From Nitrospira sp. Ga0074138 (GTDB lineage Bacteria > Nitrospirota > Nitrospiria > Nitrospirales > Nitrospiraceae), in the NCBI GenBank assembly GCA_001464735.1, contig LNDU01000031.1, positions 1-64,000 on the forward strand: a stretch of DNA of 64,000 nt. The letters are read 5' to 3'. The stretch's first letter is position 1, and each line of letters starts with the position of its first letter. A program made the position numbers and the translations under genes. The notes beneath the pieces are model-generated. The model made no database searches and was not told the DNA's origin. It worked only from the letters and a program-made list of their open reading frames with translations. Below, piece after piece: positions 57,662-64,000 of the stretch.

Positions 57662-58865
57662 AGGACGTTTTGTGATGACGGCGGTGTTGGGGGCGGTTGT
57701 CCTCTTGGGGTCCTCGAGTGGGGCACAAGGTCCATTACCCAATCAGTCGCCGGCAGTCTCTAAGCCTCCAGTTGCTCCCAAAGAGGCCGCTGAACGGATT
57801 CGCGAATATGCTCAGGAAATTCGGAAGCGTCAGGCGGCTGGTTTGCCGGTGAATACGATGCCGCCATCTTCGCCGGCGGTGATCAAAAAACGGGAGGGCA
57901 TATATTATTTTGTCTCATGGTCTATTCCTGAGCCATTACTCAAAGAGTATATGCGGGAGGCGTTTCATTTGGGCGCCACAGTCGTGTTTCGAGGGTTGCT
58001 CGAGAACGACATGCGGATGACCGTTGATCGGACGAAGGCCATTGCCGTGGAGTTGGGCAAAGAGGCGCCTCATACCACCATCGATCCCATCATCTTTCGT
58101 CAATTGGGAGTGACAACGGTTCCGACGTTGGCGGTCGTCAATGGGCAGTCAGCGTTGCATGTCTCTGGAGCCGCGCATATGGAGGTGTTGTTGACACTGC
58201 TCGGCCGAGCAGATGCCACCGTGCAGCCGATTCGTGAATGGTACAACAATCAGCACCGGAGTTGGCAGCTGGGGGGGCCGGTTGAGGAGCCTCGTCCAGC
58301 CATGCCCGTATTGGCCGGACTTCGAAGAGTCCCAAGCGATCTAACTCGCTATCCGATCACTGAACAGGACATGGAGGAATTACTCAAGGAACGCGTGCGC
58401 CAGGTTGATTGGGCCAAGGTGCAACAGGATCTCAAGCAGCGCGTCAAGGATCGTTTGCATGAGGGGCCGAATCTTCCATTAACGCCTGCGCCAGCGTCTC
58501 GTGTGTTTACCGTCGATATCACGCAACGCTATGAGCACGACATCCCCAATCACGATGGATCGGCCGTGGTGGTGAAGGCAGGGACAGAAATCAACCCCCT
58601 TGTCCATGTCACCCTGCGTCATCGCTATCTAGTAATTGACGGGCGTGTTCCCGAACAGATCGCGTATGCGCGATCGATGATGAAGCAGGGGAGTTCAATC
58701 AAGGTATGGTTATCCGCCGGTGATTCGGACGAGGTAGGCAAGCAATTGCGGTGTCGTGTGTATTGGCTTCAACCGGATATGGTGAGTCGATTTCAGTTGG
58801 CCCATGTCCCGAGCGTGATCTCGCAGAATGGCCCCCTGTTGAAAATTGAGGAGGTTGCGTTGTGA
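57648..58865 (+). CDS. TrbC-TraW fusion protein
   Basis: A 405-residue periplasmic protein with a signal peptide (about 6-27, RFVMTAVLGAVVLLGSSSGAQ). Residues 85-180 match TrbC (YYFVSWSIPEPLLKEYMREAF, GATVVFRGLLENDM, PIIFRQLGVTTVPTLAVV), and residues 270-395 match TraW (FTVDITQRYEHDIPNHDG, LVIDGRVPEQIAYAR, IKVWLSAGDSDEV). In F plasmids these are separate genes, trbC and traW. Both act in pilus assembly at the periplasmic side. The ATG at 57648 follows GGGGAGGG. Confidence 0.85.
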   Translation: MRQCKGRFVMTAVLGAVVLLGSSSGAQGPLPNQSPAVSKPPVAPKEAAERIREYAQEIRKRQAAGLPVNTMPPSSPAVIKKREGIYYFVSWSIPEPLLKEYMREAFHLGATVVFRGLLENDMRMTVDRTKAIAVELGKEAPHTTIDPIIFRQLGVTTVPTLAVVNGQSALHVSGAAHMEVLLTLLGRADATVQPIREWYNNQHRSWQLGGPVEEPRPAMPVLAGLRRVPSDLTRYPITEQDMEELLKERVRQVDWAKVQQDLKQRVKDRLHEGPNLPLTPAPASRVFTVDITQRYEHDIPNHDGSAVVVKAGTEINPLVHVTLRHRYLVIDGRVPEQIAYARSMMKQGSSIKVWLSAGDSDEVGKQLRCRVYWLQPDMVSRFQLAHVPSVISQNGPLLKIEEVAL

Positions 58866-59968
58866 AGACGATCAGGGACGCATTTCAGACCAGCACCGTC
58901 TGTGTGATTTTGATTGGCCTGGTCTTAGCTGCGAGCCTATTCGTCTTCATACCCTCCGATGCGGAGGCGTATTGCCCGAGTACGAGTATCTTGGCTGAAA
59001 CGTTTGGCAAGACCTGTTGGGAATGCATCTTCCCCATGAGCCTCATCGGGACCACGGTGTTTAATCTCAGCGAGGATAGCGTTCGTCCGGCGTTAGGGCC
59101 GGGTCAATCGGCGGTGTATCCCCCACAGTTATGTGGGTGTATCTGCTTCACACCGTACATTTGCGTGCCCGGAATACCCTTTGGTGCGTTCTTCCCATCC
59201 CACCTGATGGAGGTCGTCCGAAATCCATTCTGTTTTCCCAGTCTCAACGGCCTGACGATCGGACCTAATCCGACGTTTATCAATCGTGGTCTTGTGGATG
59301 TCGCCCAGGACGATCCCGCACTCAAGATGTCCTATTACCATGTGCATTTTATCATTTTCCCGTTATGGGCGATGTTAGGGACGGGGATAAACATCATGTG
59401 TGCGAATCCTTCCTCAATGGGGAACCCGCTGGATATTGCCTATCTTTCGGAGGTGGATCCGGGGTGGGATGATGATGTGGTCGCCCTCCTTTTGTTCCCA
59501 GAGGCCGTCCTCTTCGCCAATCCCATCGCGACAGCAGCCTGTGCGGTCGATTCGGCAACTGCCAGTTTTGGCTTTCCCTTAGATCCGCTGTTTTGGTGTG
59601 CAGGGTCGTTCGGCAATATCTATCCACCATCAGGGTATACGTCAGGCTCATATAGTGGACAAGTGAAGCCGGCTGTCCTGGTGATGACGCGGGTCTTAGC
59701 GAAACTGTCTCGGATAGGGGCAGAGACGTGGTGGGCCGCCGATGGGTCGATGATTTGTGCGGATGTTCCGACGTTCTTAATCATCAAAAGCCAATATAAA
59801 TTTCAACTCTTGTATCCGATCGCCAATTCCGATTCGACGAATGTCGTTGGGTGTTGCTCGCCCATTGGTCGGACGCAGTTGATGTGGGGATTGGCCAAAA
59901 CCTATCCTGTTGATGGCGACGACTTTGTCTTTCTCCTCTGGAAACTCCAACGCTGCTGTATGTTGTGA
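58862..59968 (+). CDS. traU: TraU-like transfer protein
   Basis: A 368-residue periplasmic TraU. A signal peptide (about 18-36, LIGLVLAASLFVFIPSDAEA) is followed by a cysteine-rich protein (CPSTS, CWECIFPMS, CGCICF, and many more), FNLSEDSVRPALGPGQSAVYPPQLCGCI near 62-88, and a conserved C-terminal end (CSPIGRTQLMWGLAKTYP). The ATGA start overlaps the preceding stop. TraU is needed for DNA transfer and depends on disulphide formation. Confidence 0.9.
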   Translation: MKTIRDAFQTSTVCVILIGLVLAASLFVFIPSDAEAYCPSTSILAETFGKTCWECIFPMSLIGTTVFNLSEDSVRPALGPGQSAVYPPQLCGCICFTPYICVPGIPFGAFFPSHLMEVVRNPFCFPSLNGLTIGPNPTFINRGLVDVAQDDPALKMSYYHVHFIIFPLWAMLGTGINIMCANPSSMGNPLDIAYLSEVDPGWDDDVVALLLFPEAVLFANPIATAACAVDSATASFGFPLDPLFWCAGSFGNIYPPSGYTSGSYSGQVKPAVLVMTRVLAKLSRIGAETWWAADGSMICADVPTFLIIKSQYKFQLLYPIANSDSTNVVGCCSPIGRTQLMWGLAKTYPVDGDDFVFLLWKLQRCCML

Positions 59969-60061
59969 TTCCTGTGAACGCCAGCGATCGGCACAGGAGC
60001 CGTTTGGGTGGCGGTCCGGTCTGTTGTCGAGCCGTACGATCAGCGTCTTCCTACCCGAGAG

Positions 60062-60069
60062 CGTAATAA
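60062..60069 (+). promoter_or_regulatory. CGTAATA motif, 18 nt before traF ATG
   Basis: CGTAATAA lies exactly 18 nt before the traF ATG and just upstream of the TTAGGAGG ribosome-binding site, in the 119-bp gap after traU. Confidence 0.45.
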
Positions 60070-60087
60070 GAGAATTAGGAGGATTCT

Positions 60088-60993
60088 ATGCGCGTCATAA
60101 CGTGGTGGGGTTTGGTGTGTGCAGTTGTTCTGCTGCTGCCGGCAGGGGGGCGCGCGGACTACGATAAGTTATTCCAACCGCCACCACCAGACGGCACCGA
60201 GGAGTATCCAGAAGGCTGGAAGGGCTATTATTTCTATCAGGATCCTGGGTTATTTGATGAAGCACCCCAGCCTCAATCCTTGCCACCAACTCCAGCGATC
60301 CCGCTGCAACCGGAACACTTCCCTGATCAACTCGTGCTGAAAGAAGCACTGAAAAAGTTACCGGTCGAGAAGATCGATCTGCCTCATCTCCCCGCCGCGT
60401 GGCTGAAACTCCTCCTCACGGCCAAAAAAGAAGCCGCTCTAGATAAGCAGACTGAAGAGAGTTTGCTGAGTTACATCAAGGTGCATAAGGAGACCTTCAA
60501 TCGGGCGCAACGCTTTACAGATATGTGGGCGTTAGTGATGTACACCCATCCGGAGCAGGACTTTACGTCATCGAATCCGATTTCGACGGCCGGGCATGAG
60601 ATTTATGCGGAGAACAGGAAAGAGTCTGAGGATGAGTACCTGAAAGGGATGAAGGATAAGGTGGGGTTGTTCTTCTTCTTTACCTCAACCTGTCCCTACT
60701 GCCAGAAGCAGGCGAAGCTGCTGAAGGTCTTTAGTGATACCTATGGGCTGTCGGTGAAGGCGGTGACACAGGATGGTCTGCCCTTACCAGAGTTTCCTTT
60801 GGCAGTGAAAGACAATGGGATGGGAGAACAGCTTGGGGTCACGAAGGTGCCGGTAATCTTCCTTGCGATCCCCGACGAGCAGTTCCTGGTACCGGTCGGG
60901 ACTGGGCTGATTACGATGGACGATTTGCGGGTACGCATATTAGCGATTCTGAAACATCGCAATTCACTAAAATCCCATCCACTGAAATCCTAA
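60088..60993 (+). CDS. traF: TraF-like periplasmic thioredoxin-fold protein
   Basis: A 301-residue TraF. A signal peptide (about 1-24) leads to a proline-rich stretch and a C-terminal thioredoxin-like domain with FFFTSTCPYCQKQAKLL, here keeping a CPYC active site (many F-type TraF proteins have lost the cysteines). TTAGGAGGATTCT precedes the ATG. It may support disulphide formation in TraH and TraU with the DsbC encoded at 52695. The gap of 119 bp before it is the largest in the downstream tra block, so it may begin a sub-unit. Confidence 0.9.
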   Translation: MRVITWWGLVCAVVLLLPAGGRADYDKLFQPPPPDGTEEYPEGWKGYYFYQDPGLFDEAPQPQSLPPTPAIPLQPEHFPDQLVLKEALKKLPVEKIDLPHLPAAWLKLLLTAKKEAALDKQTEESLLSYIKVHKETFNRAQRFTDMWALVMYTHPEQDFTSSNPISTAGHEIYAENRKESEDEYLKGMKDKVGLFFFFTSTCPYCQKQAKLLKVFSDTYGLSVKAVTQDGLPLPEFPLAVKDNGMGEQLGVTKVPVIFLAIPDEQFLVPVGTGLITMDDLRVRILAILKHRNSLKSHPLKS

Positions 60994-61004
60994 TGAGGAG
61001 GGTT

Positions 61005-62372
61005 ATGAGAAGAGGCATTGTCATCGGGATTATTTTGTTGGGATGGTTGCTGATGGCCGATCGGGCCCAAGCAGATATCAATGATTCGCTGCAGCGGATG
61101 TTTAATGGATGGGGGGGTGCGACGATGACGCGCCCTGGGGCGTATCAAAGTCAGGCTGGCGGGGCCATGATGGGCGGGGCGATGGGGGTCCGTATTCCGA
61201 ATGAGACATTTAATTTATTGAATGTGGCACCGCCTCGGTTTTCTGCAGGATGCGGAAAGGTGGATCTGTATTTGGGTTCAATCTCCTTTCCTTCACTGAG
61301 TCGATTTACGGATCTCCTTCAGCAACTAGGGACGTCGGCGGTCTTGGGATTTGCGTTTCAGCTGGCACTTATGGAGCTGTGTCAGCCGTGTGAAAATATC
61401 ATCTCCAAATTGGAAGCGGCTGTGCGAGCCATCAACGCGGCTGGTCGGTTGTCCCCGTGCCAGATTGGTCAAGAGTTAGCAAAGATCGCTTCGGGACAAC
61501 CGAATGATTTGTCCCGAGTGGCCACGAGTATTCAAGACTCAGTGAAAGAAGTTGGGGTGGCCGGTGGCGCATTGATGGATTACTGGGCCAATCAGGATGC
61601 GGAACGGACTCAGACGACGACGCAAGGGACCACTCAATTAAATGGCACAGATCATGACCCAAAGGGTAATTTGGTTTACCAAGCTCTGACTGAGGCTGGA
61701 TGGGCTGTGGATGATGCGAAGATGATGCAATCAGTGATTGGTACTGTCTATGTCGGCACGGATGGGCTTCCGGTACAACTGTCTCCAACGATTCATCTGA
61801 CGGACTTTGTGAATGCAAATGGGACAACGACTGTGTTGACGATATTGGATTGCACAGCTGGAGATACGGTGAGATGTATACCGCCAACGCCGACCGATGT
61901 GACGAATATGCAAGGAACACAACTACGTGCTGAACAGATGTATGACTCGATTGTTCAGAAGCTTACAGCCGATGTAGTTGCTTTAACAGCCACAGAGAAA
62001 GACCTGATTGATAAGTCACCGATTCCGCTCTATCGCATCTTAGTGAATTACGCAACGAGTCCTGGTGAGATGGCAACTTTGAAATCTCAGATTGGGGCGT
62101 TGATGGGAGCGGAGTTTGCCTGGGCGTGGATTGAGCGGGCGGTCAGTGAGGTAGAAAAGCAGACGGCACGGTGGGCCCAAAGGCAGCTTGGATTTCCGGC
62201 CGATGTGAAGGAGTTTAACAAACAAACAGCAGTGGTTCGGGCGATGGCGTTGCAACATATGTTGGTAGAACTGGAGCGGTTAGGCCATGGTCCTTCCTAT
62301 ACCCATAATGTGATGCAGACGTTGAAGAAAGCCCCCGCGCGCCTGAAGCGGAAAAAGAGCGATACTCAATAG
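61005..62372 (+). CDS. traH: TraH-like transfer protein
   Basis: A 455-residue periplasmic TraH from the ATG at 61005 (GAGGAGGGTT, 5 nt); an ATG at 60993 overlaps the traF stop. A signal peptide (about 5-26, IVIGIILLGWLLMADRAQA) precedes the DINDSLQRMFNGWGGATMTRPGAY region and the conserved FSAGCGKVDLYLGSISFPSLSRFTDLLQQLG near 74-105. The rest is helical, ending in a basic tail KKAPARLKRKK. TraH is required for pilus extension with TraF and TraU. Confidence 0.9.
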   Translation: MRRGIVIGIILLGWLLMADRAQADINDSLQRMFNGWGGATMTRPGAYQSQAGGAMMGGAMGVRIPNETFNLLNVAPPRFSAGCGKVDLYLGSISFPSLSRFTDLLQQLGTSAVLGFAFQLALMELCQPCENIISKLEAAVRAINAAGRLSPCQIGQELAKIASGQPNDLSRVATSIQDSVKEVGVAGGALMDYWANQDAERTQTTTQGTTQLNGTDHDPKGNLVYQALTEAGWAVDDAKMMQSVIGTVYVGTDGLPVQLSPTIHLTDFVNANGTTTVLTILDCTAGDTVRCIPPTPTDVTNMQGTQLRAEQMYDSIVQKLTADVVALTATEKDLIDKSPIPLYRILVNYATSPGEMATLKSQIGALMGAEFAWAWIERAVSEVEKQTARWAQRQLGFPADVKEFNKQTAVVRAMALQHMLVELERLGHGPSYTHNVMQTLKKAPARLKRKKSDTQ

Positions 62373-62386
62373 TCAATGAGGTCATC

Positions 62387-64000
62387 ATGTGGCTGATCAA
62401 TACCTATGGTAATGGGACGGTGTTGTCGGACGTCTTCCGCTCGATAGTCTTTCTCATGGGTGGCGGATACGAGAGTCTATTGCGTCTCGGGATGGTCTGC
62501 TTGGTGTTTGGCGGGATCGTGTCCTATTTGGGACGTGGACGTGTGCATTGGCAGTGGGCGATTGGTGCGGTGATGATTTTGGCGGTCACGATGAATATTC
62601 GGACTACGATCACAGTGCATGATCTGGTGAATCCGACGAACCCCGATCAAGTGATTGCGAATGTTCCCTTAGCCGTGGCCTTTCCGGCCTATCTGACCTC
62701 TGAAATCAGCTATCAGACGATGGTTGGTATTGAAACATCGTTTGGGTTGCCGGCGGAATATCGTGTGGTGAATTCCACGATCGGGAAAGGGTTCTTTGAT
62801 ATGCAGAAGACCTTTTCTTTGGAGTTAGTTCCCGGCGATTTGCAGGCGAATGTCACCAATTACATTAAAGATTGTGTCTTCCCGGCAATTCAATTGAATC
62901 GGCTAAACCGTGAAACGCTTACAGATGCGGCGGATATGGCGACGGCCATTCAAGTGACGGTAGCGGCATTGGTGACAAAGGAAGTGTTGTTAGGGAATCA
63001 GGCTGGAGAGATGACCTGTCCTGATCATTGGGATAAGTGGGTCCGGCTTGGTCTGGCTAATGGTGAACCTGATTACGATGAAACGATGCGGCAGTTCCGG
63101 GCGGTCTTAGGTGTCTTGGATGTCGCGGATGCTGAACTGACTCCGGTCCAAGCGTTCAGTACCAATATTATCGGCACTGCGCAGGGTCCACGTGTGTTAA
63201 TCAACAACGTGTTGCTACGCGAGCGGTGGAAGAATGCGGAAGAAGCGTATGCACAGGATGGGAGTGATACCGCGAGTGCGGTGGTGCAGATGACGCGATC
63301 ACTGTCCGAGGATTTGAAGAATCAGGCGTACAACGATTCGATGGTTGCGGCTCGATTTGTGCCGTTGATTCGGACGGTGTCCGAGAGCGCGGTGTATCTC
63401 TTAACACCATTGATGCTCGCGTTAGCGATGAGCCCGGCGATGTTTGGAACAATCCGGGGCGCGGTGATCAGCTATGGATGGTTGTTTATGTGGATCCCCA
63501 TGTACGCCATTTTCAACTTTGTCACGTTTCAATATGGCGTGCAGCAGATGAATATGATCACGGTGAATCAGGTTACGTTCAGTTCCTATGATCAGTACTA
63601 TGATGTGTTGCTCGGGCTCAATACGTTCATGTCGCGTTTGGTATGGGCCGTGCCGACTCTCGCGACGGTGGTCACGTATGGGATGAGTTCCGCGGCCTCG
63701 TCGTTGACTGGAGCCGCCAGTGGGGCTCAGGCCGCTGCGTCGCAGGAAGCGTCGGCCTATGCACATGGAGAAGGCCGTTATATAGAATCTGGTCAACATT
63801 TGAGGTTGGAAGAAGGTCCGATGGTCCAGGATGCCTCTGGTGGCTACCATGCGGGTGCGTCGTATTTTGGTGGGGGGACAGGCACTGAGGTACATCGACA
63901 GGACGGGACCACGTCCTATTCCTATTCTGATGGTGGTTCAATGATGGTGGGTCGGAATGGGGTTGAATCTTATCATGGACCAGAGGGCTCATGGAGTAGG
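62387..64000 (+). CDS. traG: TraG-like mating-pair protein, 3' end missing
   Basis: The open frame runs from an ATG at 62387 to the window end (538 codons, no stop). The N-terminal part has about four to five membrane segments (for example SIVFLMGGGYESLLRLGMVCLVFGG, LTPLMLALAMSPAMFG, GWLFMWIPMYAIFNFVTF), as in TraG, an inner-membrane protein needed for pilus assembly and mating-pair stabilisation. The last 90 residues are G/S/Y/H-rich (SYSDGGSMMVGRNG). The rest of the gene, and probably more transfer genes, lie to the right. A GAGG precedes the ATG. Confidence 0.85.
   Translation, partial: MWLINTYGNGTVLSDVFRSIVFLMGGGYESLLRLGMVCLVFGGIVSYLGRGRVHWQWAIGAVMILAVTMNIRTTITVHDLVNPTNPDQVIANVPLAVAFPAYLTSEISYQTMVGIETSFGLPAEYRVVNSTIGKGFFDMQKTFSLELVPGDLQANVTNYIKDCVFPAIQLNRLNRETLTDAADMATAIQVTVAALVTKEVLLGNQAGEMTCPDHWDKWVRLGLANGEPDYDETMRQFRAVLGVLDVADAELTPVQAFSTNIIGTAQGPRVLINNVLLRERWKNAEEAYAQDGSDTASAVVQMTRSLSEDLKNQAYNDSMVAARFVPLIRTVSESAVYLLTPLMLALAMSPAMFGTIRGAVISYGWLFMWIPMYAIFNFVTFQYGVQQMNMITVNQVTFSSYDQYYDVLLGLNTFMSRLVWAVPTLATVVTYGMSSAASSLTGAASGAQAAASQEASAYAHGEGRYIESGQHLRLEEGPMVQDASGGYHAGASYFGGGTGTEVHRQDGTTSYSYSDGGSMMVGRNGVESYHGPEGSWSR

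Noticed and set aside
1..64000. tRNA, rRNA or transposon
   Set aside because: No cloverleaf with a GTTCRA-type loop, no rRNA sequence and no transposase frame were noticed. A covariance-model search would be needed to exclude a tRNA.
1..64000. Relaxase and oriT
   Set aside because: No protein with the HxHxH relaxase triad was seen. The inverted repeats at 44038 and 46714 are near no relaxase and look more like operators.

Overview
The window looks like the backbone of a large conjugative plasmid, or plasmid-like integrative element, from a Gram-negative bacterium of moderate GC. An F-type type IV secretion system with an outer-membrane lipoprotein (TraV), secretin-like TraK, TraT and an outer-membrane barrel implies a double membrane. 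A Nitrospirota or proteobacterial host is possible, but nothing here fixes the taxon. I see no rRNA, tRNA, insertion sequence, CRISPR array, integrase or relaxase. The relaxase and oriT are probably outside the window or not recognisable.

Layout. Positions 1-4700 are the maintenance region: three regularly spaced 16-bp palindromes (candidate centromere), parA-parB, an origin with a perfect DnaA box and six 15-bp iterons plus one inverted copy, and a RepA-type initiator. Positions 4730-44000 are almost entirely minus-strand genes. They hold a second degenerate tandem-repeat array (5071-5296), small hypothetical genes, and a cassette related to the PRTRC ubiquitin-like system (8205-12399: E1/ThiF, JAMM protein A, E2-like protein B, protein F, ubiquitin-like protein C, protein E). 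Next come a LuxR-type response regulator, a plasmid sliding clamp (DnaN), a DUF6094-like methyltransferase, an SF2 helicase, a Toprim primase-like protein, a RadC-like protein with a broken metal site, a DUF3150-like partner and an AAA+ ATPase whose Walker B lies before its Walker A. Envelope genes (DUF4019, TraT) follow, then a B12-dependent ribonucleotide reductase, a coupling ATPase on the plus strand, a CBS-domain site-2 protease, a UvrD-like helicase, a second ParB-like protein, a sigma-region-2 protein with three tandem modules, an XRE regulator, a Gp3-like protein and a Cas4-like nuclease.

From 44183 to the right end the genes run on the plus strand: a RecD-like helicase, a RusA-like protein, an outer-membrane barrel, and then the transfer operon pilin (traA-like)-traL-E-K-B-dsbC-V-C-S26 peptidase-TrbC/TraW fusion-traU-traF-traH-traG. 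The last gene runs off the window.

Working together, the element appears to carry its own partition, initiation, clamp, helicases, primase-like protein, recombination nucleases and dNTP supply. A short motif, CGTAATA, recurs just upstream of several start codons, four times with exactly 18 nt to the ATG, and may be an element-specific promoter or operator. The most unusual items are the ubiquitin-like cassette with an extended protein C, the permuted AAA+ ATPase, the sigma-like protein with triplicated modules, and the ParB that lacks the GERR motif.
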